From positions 1 through 64,000 of the forward strand of contig NZ_JACBYQ010000002.1 in assembly GCF_013408295.1 (NCBI RefSeq): 64,000 bases of DNA, written 5' to 3'. Each line of letters begins with the position of its first letter. The stretch's first letter is position 1. The position numbers and the translations under genes were made by a program. Shown piece by piece: positions 25,601 to 34,604 of the stretch. The notes under the pieces were generated by a model that saw only the letters and a list, made by a program, of their open reading frames with translations, ran no database searches and had not been told where the DNA came from. This DNA is from Psychromicrobium silvestre (lineage in GTDB: Bacteria; Actinomycetota; Actinomycetes; Actinomycetales; Micrococcaceae).

Positions 25601-26506
25601 TTAGGGGTTCAACAACTGCGCCGAGATCCGGTGCAAACTCTGGAGCACCGCCTGCACATTGCCGCGTTGAATAACTTCCGGGCGCATCAGGCAGTCCACC
25701 TGTCGGCCCAATTGGGGGAAGACTAGCGGCTTGAGCACAAGACCCGGATAAATGCGTTGCTCAATCGTGTACCGAGGCATCAGGGCAATGCAATCGCTGG
25801 CTTCCACGAGCCTGGCCGTGACGTAAAACTCGTTGATCTGATGAACAATCTTTGCCTCCTGTCCGCAAAGGCTGGAAATGAGTTCGATAGCTCCGCGCAG
25901 GGGGAAGCCTTGATGCACGGCGATCCACGACTCATCGCGCAGATCCGAGACTTCGAGTGAACCCTTAGCTGCCAGCCGATGGCTCACCGGCATCGCGACG
26001 TCCAGCGGTTCATAGAACAACGGTTCTACCCTCACGGAGACCGGCCAGGGCGAACCATTGGCGAGCCGATGCCCAATCACCAGATCGTAATCTGAGACCA
26101 GCTTCGGGAAATCCTCCTGAGCCACATCCTCGTCGCAGAAGGAGACTTCGGTGCCGTTCGCCGTCGAAAACTCTGCCAGTAGTTCGGGGAAGAGCGCCCA
26201 GCTCGCACTGTGGAAAGCGGCAATGCTGACCCGCCCGGCCGGTTCTTCCTGAAAGGTGCGCACCGCCTCGGCCGCAAATTCGAGCGCTGCCTCCACCCCG
26301 ACCGCCGCGGCAGCCAGCGCCTGCCCCGCGTCGGTGAGTGCGGTGCGCCTACCGTCCTTATAGGTCAGGGCGCAGCCTGCTGACCGCGCCAGGGCGCTGA
26401 GCTGCTGAGAGACAGAGGACGGAGTAACCCGTAGAGCCCGGGCGACGGCGGCAATGCTGCCCCGGTCTCGCAACTCACGGAGCGCTCGTAGTTGCGCAAG
26501 TTCCAT
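25601..26506 (-). CDS. LysR-family transcriptional regulator
   Basis: 301 residues. Winged helix at residues 1-60 (LAQLRALRELRDRGSIAAVA, TPSSVSQQLSALARSAG) and a LysR substrate-binding domain from about 90 (GRVSIAAFHSASWALFPELL). Divergent from an EamA transporter gene whose ATG is 73 bp away. The ATG at 26506 has no ribosome-binding site and sits inside an inverted repeat (26505-26520), so it probably represses itself and controls the transporter. Confidence 0.92.
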   Translation of the reverse strand: MELAQLRALRELRDRGSIAAVARALRVTPSSVSQQLSALARSAGCALTYKDGRRTALTDAGQALAAAAVGVEAALEFAAEAVRTFQEEPAGRVSIAAFHSASWALFPELLAEFSTANGTEVSFCDEDVAQEDFPKLVSDYDLVIGHRLANGSPWPVSVRVEPLFYEPLDVAMPVSHRLAAKGSLEVSDLRDESWIAVHQGFPLRGAIELISSLCGQEAKIVHQINEFYVTARLVEASDCIALMPRYTIEQRIYPGLVLKPLVFPQLGRQVDCLMRPEVIQRGNVQAVLQSLHRISAQLLNP

Positions 26507-26520
26507 TAGTTCAAACTAAT
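26505..26520. promoter_or_regulatory. LysR-type inverted repeat over the regulator start
   Basis: ATTAGT-TCAA-ACTAAT, a perfect 6-bp inverted repeat with a T-N11-A-like layout, overlapping the start codon of the LysR gene. A TAGTTT -10-like box on the minus strand lies within it, consistent with a leaderless, autorepressed transcript. Confidence 0.55.
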
Positions 26521-26578
26521 GTATTGCACACTAAAACAACACCTTGTTTTCCCTAATATTTGCTTCGAAGCTAAGAGG

Positions 26579-27541
26579 ATGACTCCCCCACGCGAACAAA
26601 GAACCTGGTCCAGCACTCGCGTCGATGTATTGCTGCTCTGCGTTGCACTGGTCTGGGGCAGTAGTTACCTGGCAGCAAAGCAGCTCACCGAGCAGGCGAG
26701 TGTGCCCGCCGTGCTTTCAATCCGGTTCGGCATTGCCGCACTGGCTCTACTGCCGCTGTGGTGGTGGAAGACGAGGAAGCTGCCCAGCCGTGCCGAGTTG
26801 ATCGTTGGAACGATACTCGGGCTTAGCCAGGCATCCGTCTTGCTGTTGGAGACCTATGGCGTGGCCGGAACCAGTGCCACCAACGCCGGGTTGATCATTA
26901 GCCTCACGGTGATCTTTACCCCGCTGCTAGAGTCGGCTTCCAACAGAGCCTGGTTGCCGCCGTCGTTCTTCATAGCCGCCACTCTTGCCGTGGTCGGGGT
27001 TGCCCTATTAGTCTCCGGCAATGGTTTTCGGGCTCCGAATCTCGGTGACCTGCTGATGCTCGGGGCTGCCGGGGTGCGTGCTTTCCATGTCACCCTGATG
27101 GGGCGGCTCACCCAGCGCAAACCCTTCAGCTCCTTCAGCATCACTTTGATTCAGACTGTGGTGTGCGTGCTTGTTTTCTCAGCACTGGATCCCTCCGGTC
27201 TCGGCTCCGCAATCCAGAATTTTCAGCTCCCGCAATGGCTAGGCGCCCTGTACCTGGGCCTCGCCTGCAGTGTCTTCGCTTTTCTGGTGCAGCTATGGGC
27301 CATTCGGCAAACCTCACCCTCCCGCGCCAGCTTGCTGATGGGCACTGAACCCGTTTGGGCTGTGCTGATCGGGGTCACTCTTGGCGGGGAGCTGCTCGGC
27401 TGGCTAGGCGCAGCGGGTGCCGCTTTGATCATCGGAGCCACCTATGCCGGGCAGCGGATCGAAACGGCCTCTCGGCTTCGCCGAGCGGCCAAGCAACGAA
27501 CAGAGAATGCTCCAGCAGAGCCCTCCATCCCGGCAGTGTAG
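26579..27541 (+). CDS. EamA/DMT-family transporter
   Basis: 320 residues from ATG 26579; a longer reading from 26519 has no family support. Ten membrane helices in two EamA repeats: LLLCVALVWGSSYLAAKQL opens the first and GALYLGLACSVFAFLVQLWA begins the last part, ending GWLGAAGAALIIGATYAGQR. Predicted exporter of amino acids or other metabolites. Paired with the divergent LysR gene. The ribosome-binding site AAGAGG abuts the ATG and is poorly spaced, so translation may be weak. Confidence 0.87.
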   Translation: MTPPREQRTWSSTRVDVLLLCVALVWGSSYLAAKQLTEQASVPAVLSIRFGIAALALLPLWWWKTRKLPSRAELIVGTILGLSQASVLLLETYGVAGTSATNAGLIISLTVIFTPLLESASNRAWLPPSFFIAATLAVVGVALLVSGNGFRAPNLGDLLMLGAAGVRAFHVTLMGRLTQRKPFSSFSITLIQTVVCVLVFSALDPSGLGSAIQNFQLPQWLGALYLGLACSVFAFLVQLWAIRQTSPSRASLLMGTEPVWAVLIGVTLGGELLGWLGAAGAALIIGATYAGQRIETASRLRRAAKQRTENAPAEPSIPAV

Positions 27542-27556
27542 AAGACTTAGGTTCAC

Positions 27557-27581
27557 CTTATTACGAATCACTCAGAATAAG
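27557..27581. promoter_or_regulatory. Fur/PerR-type operator upstream of the fur-katA operon
   Basis: A 25-bp interrupted palindrome CTTATTACGA-ATCAC-TCAGAATAAG (8 of 10 positions match between arms; outer six perfect). It lies 16 bp before the fur-family start. AT-rich palindromes here are typical of Fur-family autoregulation; binding by this protein is inferred. Confidence 0.6.
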
Positions 27582-27596
27582 TGTTTGACTGGTTGG

Positions 27597-28103
27597 GTGA
27601 GTGTGACGCTAGGCACCAATGCCGCAGAAGAGGCCGTGCAGCGGGACTGGCAATCCCGCCTGCGGTCCGCTGGCCGCAGGGTCACCCGGCAACGCATCGC
27701 GGTGCTCACGGCAGCAGATTCGGCTCCGCATCTGGACGCCGAGCACATTTGGCGGGCCGCGAAAAGCGAGCTGACCGAGCTGACTCTGCAGAGCGTCTAC
27801 ACCGTGCTGGCCGATCTCACCTCGCTGGGTCTATTGCGCAAAATCGAACCAACCTCCGGTCCAGCCCGATACGAAACTCGGGTGGGCGATAACCATCACC
27901 ATGCCGTGTGTATCCGCTGCGGGATGATCGAGGATATCGATTGCGCCGTTGGCCACGCCCCTTGCTTAGATGCCGAGTCCAGCATGACTATTTTCCGTGC
28001 AGAAGTCACCTTCTCAGGGCTCTGCGTCGATTGTGCCAGCCAGGATTTCACTGGACAAGATTTCACTCCACCGCAAAGAAATACAACACAAGGAGAGTCA
28101 TGA
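27597..28103 (+). CDS. Fur-family transcriptional regulator (FurA/PerR/CatR type)
   Basis: 168 residues from GTG 27597 (GTG 27603 is equally possible; the ribosome-binding site is weak). Winged helix [20 protein letters not shown] followed by [20 protein letters not shown]; metal ligands in [19 protein letters not shown] with the CxxC pair of the zinc site, and a second pair GLCVDCA. Its stop overlaps the catalase start (ATGA), the furA-kat arrangement common in actinobacteria. It probably senses peroxide through a metal site and represses the operon. Confidence 0.88.
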   Translation: MSVTLGTNAAEEAVQRDWQSRLRSAGRRVTRQRIAVLTAADSAPHLDAEHIWRAAKSELTELTLQSVYTVLADLTSLGLLRKIEPTSGPARYETRVGDNHHHAVCIRCGMIEDIDCAVGHAPCLDAESSMTIFRAEVTFSGLCVDCASQDFTGQDFTPPQRNTTQGES

Positions 28104-29617
28104 CCGATCCAATAAGCTCGACCACCCAGTCCGGCGCCCCGGTTCAGTCCGATGCGCATTCACAGAGCGTAGGCCAGGATGGTGCCATTGCGCTGACCGA
28201 CCATTACTTGGTCGAGAAGCTGGCCCAGTTCAACCGAGAGCGCGTCCCGGAGCGCGTTGTGCACGCTAAGGGTGGCGGCGCCTTCGGCACTTTCGTTACC
28301 AAGGAAGATATCTCCAAATACACCAAGGCTGCGCTCTTCCAGCCCGGTGCCGAGACCGAAATGCTAATCCGGTTCTCCTCAGTGGCCGGCGAGCAGGGCT
28401 CCCCCGACACCTGGCGTGACCCCCGCGGTTTTGCCATTAAGTTCTACACCTCCGAGGGTAACTACGACCTGGTAGGCAACAACACCCCGGTCTTCTTCAT
28501 CCGCGACGGTATCAAGTTCCCCGACTTCATCCACTCGCAGAAGCGCCTGCCGGGTTCCAATCTGCGCGATGCCGATATGCAATGGGATTTCTGGACGCTC
28601 TCTCCAGAGTCCGCACATCAGGTGACCTGGTTGATGGGCGATCGTGGCCTACCATTGTCCTGGCGCCAGATGCAGGGCTACTCCTCACACACCTACCAGT
28701 GGATCAATGCCGAGGGTGAGCGTTTCTGGGTGAAGTACCACTTCCACACCAATCAGGGCGTTGAAGGTATGTCCAACGAGCAGGCAGCCGAGCTGGCTGG
28801 CTCCGACGGAGACCACCACATCCGCGATCTCTACGAAGCCATCGACAAGGGCGACTTCCCCTCCTGGGAACTGCACGTCCAGGTGATGCCATACGAGGAC
28901 GCCAAGGAATACCGGTTCAATCCCTTCGATCTCACCAAGGTCTGGCCGAAGAAGGATTACCCGTTGATTCACGTCGGCACCATGACGTTGAACAAGAACC
29001 CGGAGAACTACTTCGCACAGATCGAACAGGCCGCCTTTGCGCCGTCGAACTTCGTGCCCGGCATTGCCGCTTCGCCGGACAAGATGCTGCAGGCTCGAAT
29101 CTTCTCCTACGCCGATGCTCACCGCTACCGGGTAGGCACCAACCACGCCCAGTTGCCGGTGAACGCCCCGAAGAACGAGGTGCACAACTACTCGCAAAAC
29201 GGTGCAGCACGCTACCACTTCAATTCTGCAGCCACCCCGAACTATGCACCGAACTCCAAGGGCGGTGCGGCAGCCGACGAGTCGCAGTTCCAGGCTGGCG
29301 GCTGGGAGAATGACGGCGAGCTGACCATTGCGGCCGCTCGCCTGCACGCCGAGGACAGCGACTTCGGCCAGGCCGGCACGCTGTACCGCGAGGTTTTCGA
29401 CGACGGCGCCAAGGCCCGGTTCTTGGAGACCATCACCGGAGCGGTTGGCGGGGTGCAAAACGCTGAGATCAAGGAACGCGCCATCCAGTACTGGACCAAC
29501 GTTGACGCCGACCTCGGCGCCAAGCTGCGAGCTAACCTCGGCGCGGGCGATCAGGGCTCGGTAGACGGCGCCCTGGCTCAGGGTGGACTGACCGGCGAGC
29601 ACGACGGCGCTCAGTAG
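28100..29617 (+). CDS. katA: Catalase (small-subunit clade, heme)
   Basis: 505 residues from ATG 28100, with AGGAGAG upstream. Catalytic His55 in [14 protein letters not shown], Asn127/Asn128 in [13 protein letters not shown], and the proximal heme ligand Tyr337 in [14 protein letters not shown]. Length fits a small-subunit monofunctional catalase that disproportionates hydrogen peroxide in the cytoplasm. Translationally coupled to the Fur-family gene before it. A 9-bp stem GGACTCCGA (29631-29639) / TCGGAGTCC (29660-29668) follows, likely the terminator. Confidence 0.96.
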   Translation: MTDPISSTTQSGAPVQSDAHSQSVGQDGAIALTDHYLVEKLAQFNRERVPERVVHAKGGGAFGTFVTKEDISKYTKAALFQPGAETEMLIRFSSVAGEQGSPDTWRDPRGFAIKFYTSEGNYDLVGNNTPVFFIRDGIKFPDFIHSQKRLPGSNLRDADMQWDFWTLSPESAHQVTWLMGDRGLPLSWRQMQGYSSHTYQWINAEGERFWVKYHFHTNQGVEGMSNEQAAELAGSDGDHHIRDLYEAIDKGDFPSWELHVQVMPYEDAKEYRFNPFDLTKVWPKKDYPLIHVGTMTLNKNPENYFAQIEQAAFAPSNFVPGIAASPDKMLQARIFSYADAHRYRVGTNHAQLPVNAPKNEVHNYSQNGAARYHFNSAATPNYAPNSKGGAAADESQFQAGGWENDGELTIAAARLHAEDSDFGQAGTLYREVFDDGAKARFLETITGAVGGVQNAEIKERAIQYWTNVDADLGAKLRANLGAGDQGSVDGALAQGGLTGEHDGAQ

Positions 29618-29674
29618 TTTCGGAGGCTCCGGACTCCGAGGATTTTCGGGCTCCAGAGTTCGGAGTCCACGGCT

Positions 29675-29748
29675 CGCGATAGCCCACTAGCCTCGGGATA
29701 GCCCAGAGACTGGCTAGTTGACTATCGCGAAGTCAACGGACTATCCGG
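29675..29748. repeat. GATAG hairpin element, copy 2
   Basis: Same architecture as 18528-18602: CGCGATAGCCCACTAG and CTCGGGATAGCCC in the left arm, GACTATCGCGAAGTCAACGG and GACTATCC in the right arm. It lies between catalase and the convergent serine hydrolase gene, where only non-coding sequence is found (29618-29858). Confidence 0.75.
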
Positions 29749-29784
29749 AACGCGTTCGCTACCACCGACAGAGCTACAGACGGT

Positions 29785-29840
29785 GTTACATAAGGAAGGG
29801 CGGCTCCCAGGATTCCTGGGAGCCGCCCTTCCTATGTAAC
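29785..29840. terminator. Long terminator-like hairpin between convergent genes
   Basis: A stem of about 27 bp with one bulged A: GTTACATA...GGAAGGGCGGCTCCCAGG pairs with CCTGGGAGCCGCCCTTCC...ATGTAAC, with a loop of only about four bases. It lies between the catalase and serine hydrolase stops and would fit termination for both directions. Confidence 0.7.
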
Positions 29841-29858
29841 CCTTCCTCACGTAAAGAG

Positions 29859-31043
29859 CTACTTGTTAAAAACAATCCCGCGCAGGGCTCGCTGGAGCCG
29901 CAGATGCCGCTCGTCGGAAGCCCCGCTGGGATCGAAGAACATTCGTTGGCCGACATAGCCGTAGGCGATTCCGCTCTCCGGATGCGCGTAGCCCAAGCGC
30001 CCGCCCATCCCGGCGTGCCCGAAGGAACCTTCTGCCAGCATCGGCTCACCCTGATGCTCCAGCTGGAACCCCACTCCCCAGCGCGGCTGATCCTGGGCGG
30101 TGCCATCGGGAAGCGGTGGACGTTGAATATCGGCGGTCGCGTAACGACGGGCTTGCTCAACAGTCTCTTCCGAGAGCAGCCGAATGCCATCCACCTCGCC
30201 GATCACGGCCGCATACATTCGGGCCAGCGCCCGGGCGTTATTGACCCCGTTGGCTCCGGCCATCTGCGCCCGGCGATAAGCCAGGGTATTCGGCCCCGCC
30301 TGGCGGCTGTCCGGGGTGAACAGACTCATTAATTGCTGAGTCGTCTCCACACCGGCTGAGACTGCGGGCGGAAGCTGCGCCAGCATCTCGGCTGGCACTT
30401 CCGGAGGTAGCTGAATATCTGCGCTATAAGTGGACCGGCGGAACTGCGGCTCCACGGACTCGGGCTCGCCGATCCAGAATTCCAAGCCGAGCGGCCCTGC
30501 GATTTCGGCCGCGAAGAAGTCACCCACCCGTTGCCCCGAGACCCGATAAATGATCTCACCCATGAGGGTACCGAAGGTCACCGCGTGGTAGTTGAAGTAG
30601 GAGTTCACCGGATAGGCCGGAGCCTGCCCACCGATAGTTGCTTCGGCCAAACCGGGGGTGAAGAATTCCTCGACCGGTCCGGCCAAGAAGGGCAGCGCCG
30701 AACGATGTTGGGTGACCTGCCGGACGGTGATCTGGCCCTTACCGTTTGCCGCGAATTCCGGCCAGTAGTGCGATACCGGGGCATCCAGGTCAATCAAGCC
30801 GCGCTCCACCAGGCGCAGCAACATAATCGTCGCCGCTCCCTTGGTTGTGGAGAACCCGATGGTGGCGCTGTCCTTCCCCCACGGGGTTCCATCGTGCGGA
30901 TCAACACCGCCCCAAAGGTCTAGTGCTGCTTTCCCGTGTTGATAGACCGCTAGCGAGGCGCCGTCGTCCAAGCCGTCCTCAAAAAGCGAATCGAAAGCGT
31001 CCGCAAGCGGCTGAAATCCATCTGCAACAAATCCTTGGCTCAC
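29859..31043 (-). CDS. Serine hydrolase, class C beta-lactamase-like / esterase
   Basis: 394 residues from GTG 31043; no ATG lies near the N-terminus. Catalytic STTK with Ser65/Lys68, a Tyr motif YFNYHAVTFG, and GFGHAGMGG-like SFGHAGMGGRLGYA (KTG-box position) near the C-terminus. EstB-like carboxylesterases and D-aminopeptidases share this fold. No signal peptide, so a secreted beta-lactamase is unlikely; cytoplasmic esterase preferred. Confidence 0.88.
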   Translation of the reverse strand: MSQGFVADGFQPLADAFDSLFEDGLDDGASLAVYQHGKAALDLWGGVDPHDGTPWGKDSATIGFSTTKGAATIMLLRLVERGLIDLDAPVSHYWPEFAANGKGQITVRQVTQHRSALPFLAGPVEEFFTPGLAEATIGGQAPAYPVNSYFNYHAVTFGTLMGEIIYRVSGQRVGDFFAAEIAGPLGLEFWIGEPESVEPQFRRSTYSADIQLPPEVPAEMLAQLPPAVSAGVETTQQLMSLFTPDSRQAGPNTLAYRRAQMAGANGVNNARALARMYAAVIGEVDGIRLLSEETVEQARRYATADIQRPPLPDGTAQDQPRWGVGFQLEHQGEPMLAEGSFGHAGMGGRLGYAHPESGIAYGYVGQRMFFDPSGASDERHLRLQRALRGIVFNK

Positions 31044-31178
31044 CTTTGCAGACTATCGCGGCACTCGACCATTACGTCAAAAGACTTGGATTTAGATTTT
31101 TTCCTTGACAAGCGTCACGAAAACCAAGTTAGGGCTACTAATATATGGAACGAACAACTTTTTGCAGGAGATAATCCC

Positions 31179-31433
31179 TTGACCGACCTTATTGAACAGA
31201 CCATTGCGCCACGACACTTCCACCCCGAAGCTAAGGCCAAACCCAAATTCCAGCTCCGGCCGGTGCACGCGGCAGCTGCCCTGGCAATCCTGGCGGCAAC
31301 CTTCATGATCGCCACCATGGTGCTCTTGCTGGGCAGCTTAATGCTGGGGATGGGTCTTTACTGGTTGCCCATGTTCGCTGCCGCAGCAATCTGTGCCGCC
31401 GCTGCGGTCTGGCTAACCGCCAAGTTCCACTGA
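31179..31433 (+). CDS. Small two-helix membrane protein
   Basis: 84 residues from TTG 31179, chosen because CAGGAG lies 8 bp before it; the longer open frame from 31035 has no such site. A polar N-terminus of 33 residues is followed by two hydrophobic segments (AAAALAILAATFMIATMVLL and LPMFAAAAICAAAAVWLTA). No family recognised. It is a single gene whose 3' end overlaps the permease gene by 21 bp. Confidence 0.6.
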   Translation: MTDLIEQTIAPRHFHPEAKAKPKFQLRPVHAAAALAILAATFMIATMVLLLGSLMLGMGLYWLPMFAAAAICAAAAVWLTAKFH

Positions 31434-32927
31434 GTCGAGTTCTTTTTCGGCGCGCAGCTTCTGCTCGCGCCCAAGGCGTGAATTCCGGCGACCGTAGCTG
31501 AAGTAGAACGCCAGGCCCAAGGCCAGCCAGACCACAAAGAAGACCCAGGTTTGGGTGGCCAGGTTGAACATGAGGTATGTGCACAGCACCGCCGAGAGCA
31601 CCGGTATCACCGGGCCGAAGGGAACCCTGAAGGACGGCTTGAGGTCGGGACGCTTACGTCGCAGCACCAGAATGCCGATGCTGACCATGACGAAGGCCGA
31701 CAGTGTCCCGATATTGATCATCTCGCCTAGCAACTCGATGGGAGTGAATCCCGCCAAAATAGCCACCAGGGCACCGCAGATGATCTGGGTGCGAGCCGGG
31801 GTGGAACGTTTTTCCGAGGTGCGGGATAGTGTTCGTGGCAGCAGCCCGTCTCGGCTCATCGCCATCGAGACCCGGGCAAGACCCATCAAAAGCACCATGA
31901 TCACCGTGGTCAGGCCAACCAGCGAGCCCAGGGCGATCACCACAACGGCCCAGTCGGCACCGACTAGCTGGAAGGCTGAGGCGAGCGAGGGGTCCTCAGC
32001 CTGAGCCAGTTCCGTATAAGGAACCATTCCGGTTACCGTCAGGGTCACCAGAATGTAGAGGACAGTCACCACTCCCAGGCCGGCAAAGATGCCCCGGGGC
32101 AAGGTCTTCTTGGGATTCTTGACCTCTTCAGCACTGGTGGCGACCACATCGAAGCCGATAAAGGCGAAGAACACCAGCGCAGCACCCGAAATCACTCCGG
32201 TAAAGCCGTACATCGCTGGCGTCGAACCGGAGAGGAAGGACAGGAACGGCTGTTCAGCCCAGTTCGAGGAACTCGTTGAAACCGGTTGGCTCGGCGGCAC
32301 AAAGGGAGTGTAATTCTGCGCCTTGACGTAGAAGAGCCCCACCACGATCACGAAGAGCACGATCGCAATCTTGATCACGGTAACCACATTATTGACCCGA
32401 GCGGACAGCTTGGTGCCCAGCACCAGGACCAGGGTGAAAATGGCGACCACGATGAGCGGTCCCCAATACAGGGTCAGGCCAAAGACTGGAACCTCCGCGG
32501 GCAAGGGAATATTGATCGCTTTGAGGAAGTCGGAAAGATAAACACCCCAGTATTTGGCGATCACCGAGGCAGCCATTAATAGCTCCAGGATCAGGTTCCA
32601 GCCGATAATCCAAGCCATTAACTCGCCCATGGTGGCGTAGGTGAAGACATAAGCGCTGCCGGTCACTGGCATTACGGTGGCAAACTCGGCGTAACACATG
32701 ATCGCCGCCGCGCAGGTAATAGCAGCCAAGATAAAGGAGACCGTGACAGCGGGCCCGGCGTTATGGGCGGCTGCCTTGGCACCGACCGAGAAGATGCCCG
32801 CCCCGACTGCCACCGCAACGCCCATAATCATTAGATCCCAGGTACTCAAGGATCTCTTAAGAGTGCGTCCAGGTTCCGCCGAATCAGCGATGGATTGTTC
32901 AACGGACTTCGTGCGCATCAAACTCAT
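31413..32927 (-). CDS. APC-superfamily cationic amino acid permease
   Basis: 504 residues from ATG 32927, preceded by an AAGG site. About 12-14 helices. Signature of amino-acid/polyamine/organocation transporters, CAT branch: LMIMGVAVAVGAGIFSVG in helix 1 and FIGFDVVATSAEEVKNPKK after helix 6; both are the glycine-rich unwinding motifs that bind the substrate. Predicted importer of basic or branched amino acids; substrate not fixed. Its gene is 113 bp from the FprA copy 1 stop. Confidence 0.9.
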   Translation of the reverse strand: MSLMRTKSVEQSIADSAEPGRTLKRSLSTWDLMIMGVAVAVGAGIFSVGAKAAAHNAGPAVTVSFILAAITCAAAIMCYAEFATVMPVTGSAYVFTYATMGELMAWIIGWNLILELLMAASVIAKYWGVYLSDFLKAINIPLPAEVPVFGLTLYWGPLIVVAIFTLVLVLGTKLSARVNNVVTVIKIAIVLFVIVVGLFYVKAQNYTPFVPPSQPVSTSSSNWAEQPFLSFLSGSTPAMYGFTGVISGAALVFFAFIGFDVVATSAEEVKNPKKTLPRGIFAGLGVVTVLYILVTLTVTGMVPYTELAQAEDPSLASAFQLVGADWAVVVIALGSLVGLTTVIMVLLMGLARVSMAMSRDGLLPRTLSRTSEKRSTPARTQIICGALVAILAGFTPIELLGEMINIGTLSAFVMVSIGILVLRRKRPDLKPSFRVPFGPVIPVLSAVLCTYLMFNLATQTWVFFVVWLALGLAFYFSYGRRNSRLGREQKLRAEKELDSVELGG

Positions 32928-33040
32928 GTACTTGCCTTTTTTCGACGGTGGCCTGGGGCCGACTGACCAGATCACCCTAGCCAAATGCCCGTCGATGCGT
33001 CCTGACGTTACGCCGCTGTCTCGAATCCTGAGACAACGGC

Positions 33041-34474
33041 CTAGACCGCGGCCCCGCCCCGGCTGGCTCGAATCATGTCCTCACGGGGAACGACTTTAAT
33101 CCGTTCGCGAACCACCGGTCGCCCTTCCAAGGTGCCGCGCCCCTGTTGATTCCAATGATGTCCGAGGTTTTTTTCGTGGGTGTCCAGGGCATGCCAACCT
33201 TCCCACGTCGTGTACCGGACACCACGAGCCTCTAACAAACCCGTAATCGCATCCTCACCCGGTACTTCAGCAACCGGCAACCCCTCCAAATCCTCCAACA
33301 CACACGTCACGGTCTCCAAAGCATCACCCTTCGTATGACCAATCAACCCCACCGGACCACGCTTAATCCACCCCGTCGCATACAAACCCGGAACAGGTTT
33401 CCCCTCCGCATCCAACACCCGACCGCCCTCATTAACCACCACACCACGACCGGCATCAAACTCAACCTCCGGCAACGCCGAACCGAAATACCCAATCGAC
33501 CGATAAACAGCCTGCACCGGATACTCCAAAAACTCCCCTGTACCCCGAGCATTCCCGGTGCCATCCAACTCAGTCCGCTCAAACCTGATCCCAGTAACCA
33601 CACCACCCTCACCCAGGACCTCCACCGGATTATGCAAAAAATGCAAATGCAGTCGACGCGACGCCCTCGACTCCTCCGGCTGCTCCACCAACCAATTCGT
33701 CAACGTATTCACCATCGTCTTCACCTGATTATTACTCCGAATCGCCTCATCCGAAGCCTCATCAAACTCAAAATCCTCCGGATACAAAATGATGTCAACA
33801 TCACGCGAATGCGAAAGCTCACGCAACTCCAAAGGAGTGAACTTAATCTGCGCCGGACCACGACGACCAAAAACATGCACATCCGTCACCGGCGAACCCT
33901 TCAACCCCGCATACACATTCTCCGGAATCTCCGTCACCAACAAATCATCAGCATGCTTAGACAACACCCGCGCCACATCCAACGCCACATTCCCATTACC
34001 CAACACCGCAACCTGCTCAGCATCCAACGGCCACTCCCGCGACACATCCGGATGCCCGTCATACCACGAAACGAAATCAGCGCCCCCAAAAGAACCCCTC
34101 AACCCGATACCAGGAATATTCAACGCAGCATCATCCACCGCACCCGTAGCAAAAATCACCACATCATAATGCTTCCGCAAATCAGCCAACGACAGATCAA
34201 CACCATAATCAACATTGCCAAAAAACCGGATATCCCCACGATCCAACACCTTATGCAACGCCCCAATAATGCCCTTAATCCGCGGATGATCAGGAGCAAC
34301 CCCATAACGAATCAACCCAAACGGCGCCGGATACCGATCAAACACATCAATACTCACCACCAACCCACCACTCTTAACCCGCTCAGACTTCGTCAACAAA
34401 TCCGCCGCATACACACCAGCAGGACCACAACCAACCACCACCACCCGCACAGGACGAGACCAAGAGCTGAACAC
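33041..34474 (-). CDS. fprA: Ferredoxin/NADP reductase FprA, copy 1
   Basis: 477 residues from GTG 34474, preceded by AAAGGA (a longer reading to 34588 adds no family sequence). FAD-binding Rossmann motif VVVVGCGPAGVYAADLL, then APFGLIRYGVAPDHP, VAVLGNGNVALDVARVL for NADPH, and YATGWIKRGPVGLIGHTKGD. The FprA/adrenodoxin-reductase family passes electrons from NADPH to ferredoxin. A 1,289-bp segment is about 97% identical to the copy at 42876-44164; the last about 30 residues (HHWNQQGRGTLEG...) differ completely. Its codon use is rich in T- and G-ending codons, unlike its neighbours. Confidence 0.93.
   Translation of the reverse strand: MFSSWSRPVRVVVVGCGPAGVYAADLLTKSERVKSGGLVVSIDVFDRYPAPFGLIRYGVAPDHPRIKGIIGALHKVLDRGDIRFFGNVDYGVDLSLADLRKHYDVVIFATGAVDDAALNIPGIGLRGSFGGADFVSWYDGHPDVSREWPLDAEQVAVLGNGNVALDVARVLSKHADDLLVTEIPENVYAGLKGSPVTDVHVFGRRGPAQIKFTPLELRELSHSRDVDIILYPEDFEFDEASDEAIRSNNQVKTMVNTLTNWLVEQPEESRASRRLHLHFLHNPVEVLGEGGVVTGIRFERTELDGTGNARGTGEFLEYPVQAVYRSIGYFGSALPEVEFDAGRGVVVNEGGRVLDAEGKPVPGLYATGWIKRGPVGLIGHTKGDALETVTCVLEDLEGLPVAEVPGEDAITGLLEARGVRYTTWEGWHALDTHEKNLGHHWNQQGRGTLEGRPVVRERIKVVPREDMIRASRGGAAV
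33169..34457. repeat. Near-identical fprA segment, copy A
   Basis: This 1,289-bp segment aligns without gaps to 42876-44164. Most differences are isolated or clustered (33460-33560 and near the edges), while long blocks are identical. It begins and ends inside the genes. Confidence 0.85.
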
Positions 34475-34604
34475 CAGAGTTCCTTTCGGATAGACAGCCA
34501 AGCTGAGCACCAGTCTAGGACTCCGCTTCTGCCCTGCAGCAATCCCTAGGAGAGACGCCCCACACCCGCTGGTGTTTGCCGTGCGCAAGTGATGTTATTG
34601 CTGT

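Noticed and set aside
28685-29602. 305-codon open frame antisense to katA
   Set aside because: Shadow of a highly biased coding sequence; katA is clearly real with all catalytic residues, and the antisense protein has no recognisable motif.
33335-34549. 404-codon open frame antisense to fprA copy 1 (and a similar one antisense to copy 2 at 43582-44547)
   Set aside because: The strong T/G-ending codon bias of fprA leaves the complementary strand almost free of stops; the frame has low-complexity Arg/His/Ile/Pro sequence and no ribosome-binding site or family match.
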